The position numbers were made by a program, and so were the translations under genes. Below, piece by piece: positions 1-9,807 of a DNA stretch of 64,000 bases (within the stretch, counting starts at the first letter, position 1; each line of letters begins with the position of its first letter). The notes beneath the pieces were generated by a model. It saw only the letters and a list, made by a program, of their open reading frames with translations, searched no databases and was not told the DNA's origin. The DNA comes from Diploptera punctata (taxonomy: Eukaryota; Arthropoda; Insecta; Blattodea; Blaberidae): assembly GCA_030220185.1 (NCBI GenBank), contig JASPKZ010007285.1, positions 747,501 through 811,500 on the forward strand, given 5' to 3'.

Positions 1-340
1 TCCTTCTATTTTTCCTACATTAAGTTTCCATGTCTGACTTCCTTTTCCCCATTTGTGCCACATGCCTTGCCTATCGCCAGCTACGAGATTTAACTGTTTT
101 TTTTATATCTTGTTCCCAAAAAGATCAAGTGCCTAACTATTATGTAGTTTTCTCCAATCGCTTGTATATTCGTCTTTCTTTGGTCCAAAACATTTCCTAA
201 GATTGTTCTCCTTCCTTAAAGTAAGAGTTCATGTTTCGCATCCTTGTAATAAAACTGAACATTTAAAATTTATATATATTTTCAGTTTATGGTTGTTTGA
301 GAGGAGTTGGGACGACAAGAGTCCTTGTAATACATGATAC
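1..340 (-). mobile_element. LINE-T (RTE-like) fragment, antisense
   Basis: The reverse complement matches the middle and 3' part of the reference LINE-T copy at 56144-56884. It includes the stretch encoding a GCETWTLTLREE-like motif (near 205-245) and the KRDEQTGEWRRL-like segment (near 150-180), all broken by stops. The left edge runs off the window. At about 341 it abuts an antisense LINE-C tail. It is a decayed copy with no coding capacity. Confidence 0.8.
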
Positions 341-436
341 TTGTTTTATTTATTTAGCCTGGTGGAGTTAAGGCATTCTCTTCCACTCACCAGGACAAAC
401 ATAGGTTACATTAGAATATAACAATAATAATTAACT
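341..436 (-). mobile_element. LINE-C 3' end, antisense, very short
   Basis: The reverse complement ends in the conserved LINE-C 3' untranslated segment (GTTTGTCCTGGTGAGTGGAA, then CCAGGCTAAATAAA). It matches 61325-61390 and 8500-8560 closely. Only about 90 bp of the element is present, so this is a strongly 5'-truncated insertion lying between LINE-T and LINE-G sequence. Confidence 0.75.
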
Positions 437-440
437 CTGA

Positions 441-719
441 TAAATTAGGGAAATTTCAACTGATGTGTGGTTCAATTAGAAGATATTTGAGAAATAAGAC
501 CATAAGGGAAACTCAATTAAAATTTTACAAAACAGTAGTCGTTCCAACGTTAACATACAGGTCTGAGACTTGGCCTTTAACGATCTCTGGTAAACATAAA
601 ATTGAGAGAATAGAAATGAGATTTCTGAGATCAGTTGCAGGTGTATCTTTGAGAGATCAAAAGAGAAGTCAAGATATCAGAGATGAATTACAAATATATA
701 ATATAATATATAATTTATA
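441..719 (+). pseudogene. LINE-G C-terminal fragment
   Basis: Reads in frame from 463 as a post-reverse-transcriptase region (CGSIRRYLRNKT, SETWPLTISGK, EMRFLRSVAGVSL). It is clearly a paralogue of the longer copy at 25593-26335, matching its residues from about 25855 to 26120. It is cut off after DELQIYNI by a SINE-1 that begins at 721, so the H-R-M and RGRP end is missing. No YADD box is present. It cannot encode an active enzyme. Confidence 0.8.
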
Positions 720-720
720 T

Positions 721-905
721 GTCCACCGATGTGGTCTCGAGATAGCGTGCTGTCTTGTCACGCAGCGGGCCCGAGTTCGATCCCCAGTCGGGACAGTTTT
801 TCTGGGTGAGGTTTTTATCGGGGTTTTTCCTCACCTGTAAGACAAATGTCAGGAAAACGTTAAGGCCCAAACGGTCCCCGAAATCATATGGCCATCGCAA
901 TCATC
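721..905 (+). mobile_element. SINE-1, 3'-incomplete
   Basis: The head carries the tRNA-like B box (AGTTCGATCCC near 773) and the family body (GTGAGGTTTTTATCGGGGTT, ACAAATGTCAGGAAAACGTT). It stops at the ATC-rich spacer and lacks the 3' hairpin tail seen in full copies such as 14451-14789. It interrupts a LINE-G fragment. Confidence 0.85.
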
Positions 906-1030
906 ATCATTCATATTCATCTTAGATTAAGCTTAGGATTAGGGACTCTCCTGGCGCACCACTATCCGCACACTTTGGTACCTTTAAGTCACGCTTATAC
1001 AGTTACCTGTTGTCTAATAATTAATTTTCT

Positions 1031-1290
1031 CTATTTATTTAATTTTATACTATGTCATTAATCTTTTCCTCTTTTTTTATATATATTGTACATATTATAT
1101 ATTAAATTCGTTAAATTTAGAGTAAATCAAAATACATTATAAATATTAATTGTATTGTATTCATAACTTGTAATCGTTTATATATATTGTAATTTAGATT
1201 TAAGACTATTTTTTTGTTTGTATTTTTTTTAACCTGGTTGAGTGGTAGACAAGGCCTTAATGCCTTAACACTGCCAGGTAAAATAAAGCT

Positions 1291-1340
<50 letters not shown>
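1031..1340 (+). mobile_element. 3' end of an ATT-tailed retroelement
   Basis: An AT-rich 3' untranslated segment ends in CACTGCCAGGTAAAATAAAG and runs into (ATT)n at about 1290-1340. A second copy lies in the opposite orientation at 6300-6615 and has the same junction to (AAT)n. The microsatellite is therefore the 3' tail of the element and not an independent repeat. The tail motif resembles that of LINE-C (CCAGG..AAATAAA), so a related LINE is likely. Confidence 0.7.
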
Positions 1341-1344
1341 CATT

Positions 1345-1478
1345 ATCATCATCACCCATCATATCATCGGGGCAATGTAACCCCGCCTTCCAGGCGCCGC
1401 AACCTCAGAAGTGGGTTACAAGTACGCCACGCCAGGAGAGAACACCTGGAATGTCGAAAGACAACCTGGGGCATTTGC
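1345..1478 (+). repeat. Short dispersed repeat F
   Basis: Contains GAAGTGGGTTACAAGTACGC followed by CACGCCAGGAGAG. Related copies are at 36645-36765 (+) and 54590-54695 (-). I could not find a coding frame or a tRNA head. It may be the 3' end of an unidentified retroelement. Confidence 0.6.
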
Positions 1479-1516
1479 AATATATATATATATATTATAT
1501 ATATATATATATATGC
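1479..1516. repeat. (TA)n microsatellite
   Basis: Nearly pure alternating TA. Confidence 0.9.
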
Positions 1517-1864
1517 CCTATATAATTTATATAAATCAAAGAAGTTCTCAAAAACCTGTGCAACCTTGCAGAACAGTAGTTAGAGTATACGGCGCGCTTA
1601 TGTGTTCTTCTGTTCGTACCTGCAAACAATTTAGAATAATTTTACATGTAATTATTTTATGGGAGCGATATTTGAATATGGATAATTTCCACGAATATGA
1701 TTTAATTATACATAAAAAAACGACTTCTCAGAAACTCGATATTAAATTTTATTGCCACATCATTCTAATTTTGATATCTTGAATGCTGTGATTAAACTAC
1801 TGTTAGACTTTCAAACTTGTTACAAAGTTGTTTATCTTCCCTGCATTTACATTTGCAACAGAAT

Positions 1865-2405
1865 TTAGTGTGCTATTAAGCAATGCAGAGACTCTTCACG
1901 TTCCAACTCCTTTCAAAAAAACGTTAAACTGAAAATATATAAAACTGTTATTCTCCTAGTTACATGAACTCTTATTTTATGGGAGGTGAAAAAGGTTACG
2001 ATTATTTGGGAATAAATTTCTTACGGAAATATTTGGACCGAAGAGAGATGAACAGACAGGTGAAAGGAGAAAACTACACAACAGTAAGCAACATGATCCT
2101 TTTGGGAAACCAGATATAATAAGAAAAGTTAAGTCTCTTATATTGCGATGGGCAGAACATGCGGCACGAATGGGAAATAGAAGATGGAAGATGAAGCGTC
2201 TTTTACAAAAACCAGAGGGGAAACTACTCTTTTGATACGACCAAGAATGAGGTGTGAGAGAGAATAAAACTAACCATAATTTGAGGGAAGTAGATTATAC
2301 ACAGGATGATTTGAAAATATTAGTTCAGGATAGGGACGTGAGGAGAGCTTATGTTCCCACGGTCATGAACATACGGGTTCAGTAGTGCCAGTGAGTTAGT
2401 TAGCA
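1865..2405 (+). mobile_element. LINE-T fragment, degraded
   Basis: Follows the LINE-T reference from the QRLL segment to the 3' end (GGGTTCAGTAGTGCCAGTGA, then GTTAGTTAG at about 2375-2405). Many stops and frameshifts are present. The tail is (GTTA)n where other copies have (GTAA)n. Confidence 0.8.
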
Positions 2406-2411
2406 ACATTT

Positions 2412-3190
2412 AATAGTTGATATTGGAATAACAATATCAGAAAATACAAAATTAAACACCCTATTGTTTGCAGATGACCAAATAATAATAGCAAATTCAG
2501 AAGAAAATCTGCAGAAAGGTCTGTCTGAACTTAACAAAAGTACAGAAGAATATGGATTGAAGATATCTGCAGAGAAAACAAAAATTATGGCATTTCAACG
2601 TATAGATCCTGTCAGAAGTAAAATTGTACTTGAAAATAACATTTTGGAGCAGGTGAATAATTTTACATATCTAGGATGCAATATCTCATATGAAGAAGAA
2701 AAGGATGTAAATGCAAAAATATCTAAATTTTAAAGAATTTTAGGGTTAATAAATTCTATCTTAAAGCCATAGTTAGTCCAAAAACATTCAAGACTAAAAG
2801 TGTATAAAACACTGGCTCATCCAACTCTTTTGTATGGTAGCGAAGTATGGACGTTGAAACAGAAGGATATACAGAGACTTAGATCTGCTGAAATGAGATA
2901 TCTTCGGAGGACTGCAGGATACACACTACTAGATCACAAACAAATGAAGACATCTTAGAAGAATTACACATGGAACCTTTAGAAAACAAAATTTCTGTTT
3001 ATAAGTCAAGATGGATGCAACATGTTCATCGAATGGAAGATCACAGAATACCCAAACAAATGTTAAGATATCAACCTGCAGGAAGAAGACCAGGACGTCC
3101 ACTCAAAAGACTTCTGGATGGTGTTTCTCTTGAGGCCGAAACAGGTCAACAAATGGCCTAAATTCGTGAATGTACTATGATGAAGATGAT
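2412..3190 (+). pseudogene. LINE-G reverse transcriptase C-terminal half
   Basis: The first part (2464-2733) encodes the catalytic LFADDQIII box at its start, then KISAEKTKIMAF and FTYLGCNISYEEE, which is the palm-to-thumb order of a LINE reverse transcriptase. After a stop at about 2731 it continues as LLYGSEVWTLKQKD (2830-2875). After a frameshift near 2940 it runs to HVHRMEDHRIPKQ and GRRPGRPLKRLLDG (2970-3161). A short GATGATG tail follows at 3178-3192. At least two disabling changes make it a pseudogene. It is closest to the copies at 23230 and 25593. Confidence 0.85.
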
Positions 3191-3239
3191 GATAGTTGAT
3201 ATTAGTAGAAGCTGAAGTAGTAATAACTATTGAACTAAT

Positions 3240-3603
3240 TCAATAGTTGCCCCGAAAATAGATCTAACTCACGAACTACAAATTGTTGGGAAAACGCATA
3301 AAGGTAATTTTGTGGCTATTACTTTTATTATATAATATACATTTTAATCTCTCATCCTATTGGAATTGCATACAGCCAATTTGAATGCAAAACAACTTGC
3401 TAATAACTAAATATTAAACAATTTAATACAGAATTCAGTGCAAAAGTGACCTATATCTATAGAGTGGAAAAATGATCCAGCACATATTTAACTAAAAATG
3501 CTACAATAAAAAATATAAAATACATATTGAACACTGATTCATTAGAAACATTTCTAACTTAATTGGTTTTCAATATTTATTTTCCATTAAATTGTTTGTG
3601 ATG
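3240..3603 (+). repeat. Repeat E, first arm of an inverted pair
   Basis: A non-coding segment of about 360 bp that recurs in reverse complement at 10243-10630. Shared stretches include GAGTGGAAAAATGATCCA, CAAATTTGAATGC-like text and GGCTATTACTTTATTATAT-like text. I see no tRNA head or ORF. It ends at the SINE-1 insertion site. Confidence 0.7.
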
Positions 3604-3619
3604 TTATAGCAGTGTTGTC
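3600..3619. repeat. Target-site duplication of split SINE-1, left
   Basis: GATGTTATAGCAGTGTTGTC, identical to 5107-5126. The first and last few bases overlap the SINE tail and head, so the true duplication is probably 14-18 bp. Confidence 0.85.
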
Positions 3620-3875
3620 CACCACTGTGGTCTCGAGGTAGCGTGCAACCTTGTCACGCAGCGGGCCCGAGTTCAATCCCTGGTCGGGACAAGCTTCCTG
3701 GGTGAGGTTTTTTTCGAGATTTTTCCTCGCCTATAAGACAAATGTCAGGAAGCTTTAGGGCCCAACAGTCCTGGAAAATCATCCGGACACCATCATCATC
3801 ATCCTTCAACAGTGTGAAAAACAACTGGAAGCTACCACACTTGTAATTCCCTAGTAAAGCTGCAAAGCATAGTGT

Positions 3876-4512
3876 ACCGAAATCAAGATTTCGATACAGG
3901 GATTACGTCATACTGCGCAACCAATACGTCATAGCGTCTCCATTTCTTCTGTGATCTTTGTGAACAGTGCCAAATTCTCTCCTACTTACCCCCTCCTTTC
4001 CTACTATGCGCCGTGTGCTATCGCGCATACTCCCCTCTCCTAGTAAACTCTCATATAGAGCTGTGTTTTCTAACTTCAAATCATCATCTGTTTATCTACC
4101 GTTGGAGCCAGGTCAATATAGCTCAGAAGAGCTAGTTTGGTTTATTAGTCCTTTAGGCCAGGGTGGGGCCACAAGGACCGTGTACCCTAACCCTAGGCTG
4201 GACTAGTGTGAGTGTAATGTTGTACGCTGGTTTGTTAATATTATTTTGTATAGATGATCAATGATAGCATTGTTTTCTTTGTCAAATTAATTATTTATTC
4301 ATTTATTATTCAATGTTATATCTGACTATCTTTTTGACTTGGCCTATTGATTTAGTAGCTGGTCTATGTCAGATATGGAGGTAAAATTCCAAAGCTTACT
4401 CAAGTGCGTGTGAGTTCCTCTTTCCTTAAAGCTTCCACGATTATAGCTTGTAGCTCACTGCACATTACATGTTTAACAATTCATTAAGGAAAGTTGAATT
4501 AATATTTGTCTT
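3876..4512. other. Unassigned part of the insertion inside SINE-1
   Basis: Contains TACGTCAT motifs near 3905 and 3935 and a 79-codon open frame at 3967-4206. I do not recognise the frame and it has no clear domain. It may be the upstream part of the LINE-G unit that follows. Confidence 0.4.
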
Positions 4513-4990
4513 TTATGGGCCCGGGCAAAGATATCTTAATTTGAGCAGTCTAGTGAAGTGATTTGTGTGGAGTGTAGCATTGTATGGTGCAGAGACTTGG
4601 ACATTACGACGGAATGAGGAAAAACGACTGGAAGCTTTTGAGATGTGGATATGGAGAAGAATGGAACGTATAAAATGGACAGACAAAGTAAGAAATAAAG
4701 ATGTGCTGGACAGAGTGGGTGAAAGAAGAATAATGCTGGAACTCATAAAGAAGAGGAAAAGAAATTGGATTGGCCACTGGCTAAGAAGAAAAAACTGCCT
4801 GCTGAAGGATGCTCTAGAAGGAATGGTCAACGGAGAGAAAGTTAGAGGCAGAAAAAGACATCAGATGATAGACAATATTAAAATAAATGGTTTGTATGCA
4901 GATACAAAAAGGAAGCTGAGTTAAGGAAAGAGTGGAGAATGCTGAGTTTGCAGTGAAAGACCTGCTCTTGAGCAGAACACTATGAATAAA
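4513..4990 (+). pseudogene. LINE-G C-terminus whose 3' tail resembles SINE-1
   Basis: Frame 4565-4924 reads VALYGAETWTLRRNEEKR, FEMWIWRRMERIKWTD and NWIGHWLRRKNCLLKD. These are the YG-ET-W and W-x-G-H features of LINE-G C-termini. The element ends with TGCAGTGAAAGACCTGCTCT, TGAGCAGAACACTATGAAT and an ATGAATAAATGAAATG tail (4952-4998). The last 40 bp are nearly the same as the SINE-1 tail. No reverse transcriptase core is present. A similar tail occurs at 12540-12605. Confidence 0.8.
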
Positions 4991-5106
4991 TGAAATGTTT
5001 TCTACTCAATATTGGTTTGATCCAGCACCAATGCGGTGCAATAGCATGGAATTGCTATGATTGCAGTGAAAGACCTGCCCTCGGGCAGAATTACTATGGA
5101 TGGATG

Positions 5107-5126
5107 GATGTTATAGCAGTGTTGTC
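5107..5126. repeat. Target-site duplication of split SINE-1, right
   Basis: Exact partner of 3600-3619. Confidence 0.85.
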
Positions 5127-5164
5127 ATTACTTGTTGAATGCCCTAGGTAATTTAATTTGCATA

Positions 5165-5390
5165 TAGTACGAATGGGAGATGGAAGAGTGACATGGAAAC
5201 TAGAAAGAGAAGGAAACGCCGAGTAGATGAGCCAAGAATAAGGTAGAAGAATAATATTAATCATGATTTGAGAAAATTAAATTGCTCAGGGGATTATTGA
5301 AAACTATCTGTGGATAGGATTCTATGGAGAGCTTATCTACGCGCAGTCAAGAACCTATAAATTCGATAGTGCCAGTGAGTCAGTTCCTAG
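5165..5390 (+). mobile_element. LINE-T 3' fragment, degraded
   Basis: Matches the last 220 bp of LINE-T: GTACGAATGGGAGATGG, then ATCATGATTTGAG, ending at AATTCGATAGTGCCAGTGAG with a short GTCAG tail. Many substitutions indicate an old copy. Confidence 0.75.
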
Positions 5391-5439
5391 AAACATGTCC
5401 CAGTGTTCGAGTCATTGCCATGAATTCCCTAAAGTAGTC

Positions 5440-5700
5440 CCCTGTCCGGATAAGCTAATGAGGGAATATTACACCTCCGGAAAATTTTACCCCAGTGGAA
5501 CCCATGTCCGCGTTTCTTAACGGTTGTATTTTTACGGTGAAAAATACTTACTCTTCCAACCAAGGTATTTTTCGTCTGGTTAATCGCCTTCAACCTGTCC
5601 TCTATGGGTTACCCTATCGCGCGCAATGCTACCGTCGGCATAGCTCTAGGGGTCATATAAGCACGCAAGCCACTCCACCACGACAAGGTAAATATACTGA
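5440..5700 (-). repeat. Repeat G, candidate LINE-T 5' region
   Basis: The reverse complement begins TTACCTTGTCGTGGTGGAGT and ends near GGACATGGGTTCCACTGGGG. It matches 17020-17275 (+) and 39425-39612 (-). Two of the three copies directly abut LINE-T, so this may be the LINE-T 5' region. That link is inference. Confidence 0.65.
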
Positions 5701-5800
5701 ATAAGGTAAAAGGTAAAGTGATCCCACTACAGGTCATAGGAGGCCCTTGGGGTAGTAGGAGGTTAAGGCTCCCACTTTTTCTAGATAATCGGCACTTAAT
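5701..5800 (-). mobile_element. SINE-2 3' fragment
   Basis: The reverse complement gives GGGAGCCTTAACCTCCTACT and ends GTGGGATCACTTTACC, as in the complete SINE-2 at 9905-10209. The tRNA head is missing. Confidence 0.8.
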
Positions 5801-5809
5801 AATAATAAT

Positions 5810-6295
5810 CTTCTTCTTCTTCTTCTTCTTCACTTCCTGGTTTAGGCAAGATAATAATAATAATAATAATAACAATAACAATAATAATCATCGTCCTTTC
5901 AAGTATTAGGCCCAGTGACCCGTTACGGTCTCCCGCCATCTCCGAAAAGGTCGACCCACAGATCTTCTGCCTCGAGGAATGTAGTGAAGAATTTGTTTTG
6001 GTATTCGTCTGTGACGATCCATGCGCCGAATATGGGCTAGCCAATTGTTTCTATATTCTTGGAGGTATTCAGATATAGGTACGATGTTTAACTCTCTGGC
6101 TATTGTTGAATTTCTTTGATGATCTAGAAGGCTATAACCTGCAGTTCGTCGCAAAAAATTTCATCTCCGTGGCTGTAATATGACGATCATCCTGAGTTCT
6201 GATGGTCCAAGCTTCACTGTCATAACAGATTATGGGTCTAGCGAGAATTTTATAGATTTTCATTCTTGTGTGTCTCTGCACATTTGATGGTTTAA
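5810..6295 (-). pseudogene. LINE-G C-terminus with (GAA)n tail
   Basis: On the minus strand, frame 6154-5906 reads RRTAGYSLLDHQRNS, LAHIRRMDRHRRIPKQILHY and GRRSVGRPFRRWRETVTGHW, the LINE-G H-R-M/GRP signature. Its tail at 5812-5831 is (TTC)n on the plus strand. An (AAT)n stretch at 5850-5890 lies between coding part and tail. Upstream on the minus strand (6160-6295) a degraded LARPIICY-like segment continues. It is closely related to 63113-63476. Confidence 0.8.
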
Positions 6296-6299
6296 AAAC

Positions 6300-6311
6300 A
6301 ACAACAATAAC

Positions 6312-6360
<49 letters not shown>

Positions 6361-6615
6361 GCTTTATTTTACGAGGCAGTGTTAAAGCCTTAAGGCCTTG
6401 TCTGCCACTGAACCACGTTTTAAAAAATACAAAAAAATAGTCTTACATCTAAATTATAATATACATAAACGATTATATGTCATAAATATAATACAATTAA
6501 TATTTATAATGTATTTTGATTTACTCTAAATTTAACGAATTAAATATATAATATGTACAAGATATATAAAAACGAGAAAAAAGAGTATTAATGATTGTAT
6601 AAATTTAAATAAATA
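6300..6615 (-). mobile_element. 3' end of the ATT-tailed retroelement, antisense
   Basis: Inverted partner of 1031-1340. (AAT)n at 6304-6360 is followed by GCTTTATTTTACGAGGCAGT and then the same AT-rich 3' untranslated region for about 250 bp. Confidence 0.7.
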
Positions 6616-6735
6616 GCCAGGTTGTAAGCCCTCCGCGACGGCCGCGTTTATCCCCAGAACAAGCGTCTGGTACTGATTTCCGTTAGAGGCTGAGTCAACC
6701 CCAGGGCCCTCCAGAAGGTTTGGGTCAGGACATTG
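6616..6735 (-). mobile_element. SINE-2 internal fragment
   Basis: The reverse complement matches the SINE-2 body (CAGACGCTTGTTCTGGGG, CCTCTAACGGAAAT, GGGTTGACTCAGCC). Head and tail are absent. Confidence 0.8.
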
Positions 6736-7228
6736 AATAAGAATGGTGATTGTAATAGGAAGTAAATGAAACAAGAATAAAAACAGTAGATCAATTGTAG
6801 AAATCAGCAAGTGCATAAAAATGCAAACACTGTGTATTTATGTTTAGTATTTAAGTAAAATTTTCGGCGAGCGGGGGGGGGGGGTAGGGAAATGAACGCT
6901 GAATAATTTATGGCTGGAAAACACCATTACTGGTTACTGGAGTATTTTAAGCCAAGCTCTCAGGATTATTTATAAGCTGAAGCGATGAGAGTTCTGGGGC
7001 AATTTGCCCTCCGGATAATCCTATCCCCATTTTCTTCTTTTCTTATCCACACCAGTTAGAAGCATATTGCTCTTTGCAATGATTACTCTTTCTACACTCT
7101 TTAATTGTTCAATTCCCGATAAGCACGACTTTTATCACCGGTCTCTGTGGTGACCATACTCGCCTCTGGTATCGAGTTTCGCAGGTTCTAACCCCATGGA
7201 TATCAATTGATTATTTCACGAGATACAA
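6736..7228. other. Unassigned interval
   Basis: No ORF, tRNA head or family match seen. Holds a G-run at about 6866-6876. Confidence 0.5.
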
Positions 7229-8570
7229 TACAGTTAAATATGGACTGCAAATCATTAACTATGATTTGAGGGAAATAGATTATACAGGGAATGACTGGAA
7301 AGTATTAGCTCAGGATAGGGATGTATGGAGAGCGTATGTCCGCGCGGCCATGAACCTACGGGTTCGATAGTGCCAGTGATTAAGTAAGTAAGTAAGTAAG
7401 TAAGTAAGTATGGACTGCAATTAAATCCTAGAAAGTCACAATCAATCATTATGGGTCACTAGAGACTATTATCTACAATTAACCTAAACACAGTCTCGCA
7501 TGTGTCACTAAATGGAGTTCAAATCCCTTATAGTGAGACAGTAAAATTCTAAGAGTATTTATTAACAACAACTTAAATTGGAATACACAAATAAACCATA
7601 CATGCAAAACAGTCTTCTCAATAATACATTCATTAAATCGCGTAAGAAATTGTCTGCCATTCGCTCTTAGGAAAATGTTAGTAGAAACACTTGGAATGCC
7701 CCATTTTGATTATTGTGACACTCTTTTACAGACTTCAATATTATTTTCACTCAAAGACTTCAACGTGTTCATAATTCTTGTGCACGTTTTATTTGTGGTA
7801 TTCGCAAATTTGACCATGTTACACCGTCCCTGGGACAATTATCGTGGCTTCGTCTAAGAGATCGTAGAACTGTCCATTCCCTATCCCTTCTCTATAAAAT
7901 CCTCACACATCATCGCCTAATTATTTATCATGCCGCTTCATCAGACTATCCGACACACATAATCTTGACACTCGATCCCATCAGCACATTGTCCTTTATA
8001 TCCCGCCTCATCACACTGTATATTATTCATTATCTTTTACGGTCTCACTTACCAAAACATGGAATTCCCTTCCGCCCTATGTCAGAGACTGTCAAACTAT
8101 CACATCCTTCAAAAACAAACTAAAGAATTATTTAATAACAAACTAACTTATACACCTCACTGATAGTATTCTTTTAGCAATTAATAAATTTAATTATTTA
8201 TGAAAATAATATTAAGATTAACAAATATTTTCATTTGTTTTGTTTCAAATATTGTATACTCGTAAAATTAGTTTTCTCTATCTCATATTTTCTTTGTTTT
8301 TATATACATTAGACAGGGACAATTTAATATGCCTTGCTTGTACACATTTTATTATTAGTTTTAGTCTTAATTTTAACTAACATCAACTGGTTGCATTATA
8401 GATCGTAATATAATAGATATTATCTTTTTGATCAAATTTTTATTTAGTATTTAATATTAGAATTAATTGAGATTGTTATATTCTGATGTAATATATGTTG
8501 TCCTGGTGAGAGGAAGAGAAGACCACATGGCCTTAACTCCACCAGGCTAAATAAATCTAATCTAATCTAA
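7229..8570 (+). pseudogene. LINE-C copy, 5'-truncated, split by LINE-T
   Basis: Parallels 60225-61390 of the longest LINE-C copy. It starts at the segment encoding VKYGLQLNP, covers the C-terminal domain (LPFALRKMLVETL, HFDYCD, FDHVTPSL) and ends with CCTGGTGAGAGGAAGAGAAG, CCAGGCTAAATAAATCTAA and a (TCTAA)n tail at 8555-8570. The FADD catalytic region is not included. Frameshifts near 7555, 7730 and 7980 destroy the frame. A LINE-T insertion occupies 7251-7408, so LINE-C was present before that LINE-T arrived. Confidence 0.9.
7239..7420 (+). mobile_element. LINE-T insertion with 12-bp target-site duplication
   Basis: TATGGACTGCAA occurs at 7239-7250 and 7409-7420. It brackets 158 bp of LINE-T 3' end (ATTAACTATGATTTGAGGGA to GATAGTGCCAGTGA and (TAAG)n). 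The undisturbed LINE-C target at 60225-60245 has only one copy of this 12-mer, which confirms the duplication. Confidence 0.95.
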
Positions 8571-8639
8571 TACTTTGAAATTCCTAACAGTGAAAAGTTT
8601 TATGTTGGTAGAACGACAATAAATTTCTGTATCTATCTT

Positions 8640-9230
8640 CGGGTTTTACAGCTGCTGCCGTCTTCCCATGCCAAACCTCCAAAGCCTACGATTTTGGGCA
8701 TCTTCAATTCTTAGGCCTCTTGTTTGCATTAATGCCTTCATGTTTTCCTTCCATGTTAACTTCGGTCTCCCTCTCTTCCTCCATCTGGTCGGATGCCATT
8801 GATATAGTTGATTCGGCCATCGCTCATCTTCCATTCTTAAAACATGTCCTACCCACTTTAATTCCTTCTCCTCAATTCTTTCAATTATGCTTTCTTCTGA
8901 TTCCATTATGTTTCTAAATTCCTTAATTGTGACATGTTCTAATTTTGACTTTCTGGCACGTCTGACATAAAGAATCCATTTCTAGAGCTATTAGTCTATT
9001 CTTGAGGTACTTATTGATTGTCAGTACCTCACTTTATTACATTGCAACAGATTCAACCAATGTTTTACTAATATATTTTTTTTGTGCCTTTCCAAGTATG
9101 CTTATCCCACCATATGGAATTTAAGGATGGTATTATTTTGCTACTCAATTCAATTCTATTGTTATGTTCTCTTCGCCTATAGGCCTACCTTCAATGTTAT
9201 CCATAATTATTCCCAAATATTTACTTTGTA
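8640..9230 (-). pseudogene. LINE-G (RRQQL subfamily), antisense
   Basis: Minus-strand frame 8906-8646 reads ESIIERIEEKELKWVGHVLR, EDERWPNQLYQWHPT, KRGRPKLTWKENMKAL and ends in RLWRFGMGRRQQL. Further upstream on that strand (9230-8907) there are degraded IIMDNIEGRPIGEENI-like and DKHTWKGT-like segments with stops. The same C-terminus occurs on the plus strand at 35216-35717, and both copies have a GATAGAT-like tail. The reverse transcriptase core is absent. Confidence 0.85.
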
Positions 9231-9235
9231 AAAAA

Positions 9236-9315
9236 AGCAAAGTAAAGTAATCCCACTACAGGCCTCACGAGGCCCTTCGGGTAGTAGGAGGTTAAGGCTC
9301 CACTTTTCTGGAAAA
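9236..9315 (-). mobile_element. SINE-2 3' fragment
   Basis: Antisense SINE-2 tail: AAAGTAAAGTAATCCCACTA, then GGTAGTAGGAGGTTAAGGCT. Confidence 0.8.
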
Positions 9316-9394
9316 TATTTTCTAGAGGGAAATATTAACAAAATTCATGATAAAATTCCCGCTCAGATATTAGTCACAAAATTAAAATAATAAT

Positions 9395-9560
9395 ATCATA
9401 GCAGCTGCCGCCGTCTTCCGGAAACCAAACGCCATTCCTCTCTGTCCATCCATTCATCTTCCTCCAATCCTTTGATATTCACAGCCGCTGATACCCCTTC
9501 TATCCAAGTTTTCTTCCGTCTAACTCTCTTCTTCCTTTCCATTAGGATCCATGCAATTAA
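9395..9560 (-). mobile_element. LINE-G (RRRQLP subfamily) 3' end, antisense
   Basis: The reverse complement encodes a degraded VSGRRRQLP end with REEWR upstream. This is the same subfamily as 11735-12110 and 36970-37410. Confidence 0.75.
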
Positions 9561-9807
9561 AATTATAATATAAATTGATAAGATATCTAACCCACAAAAA
9601 TTCGAAAGTTGAGTGTTCAGTGGATTAGTGATCTATTCGGACAGTATGACGACATGGTGGATGTAAAATTATCCATACTCTCTTCCAGACCTGTTGTATT
9701 TGTTTTAAAAGTTAACTTTCAAGCGAATAGTGATCTGTATGTAACAAAATGGCGGAAGCAGTTAGTCAAATCATGAGTATCAGTGTAGAATACAACTATT
9801 ACACATG

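Larger units (their letters stand above)
3617..5106 (+). mobile_element. SINE-1 split by a later insertion
   Basis: The SINE-1 head and body are at 3617-3875. The matching 3' hairpin tail (CAGTGAAAGACCTGCCCTCG, then GGCAGAATTACTATGG and ATGGATGG) is at 5045-5106. A 20-bp flank (GATGTTATAGCAGTGTTGTC) occurs at 3600-3619 and again at 5107-5126, so both halves belong to one insertion. About 1.16 kb in between (3876-5032) is foreign. Confidence 0.85.

Noticed and set aside
3967..4206. 79-codon ORF as a gene
   Set aside because: Lies within a transposon nest, with no domain or homologue visible.
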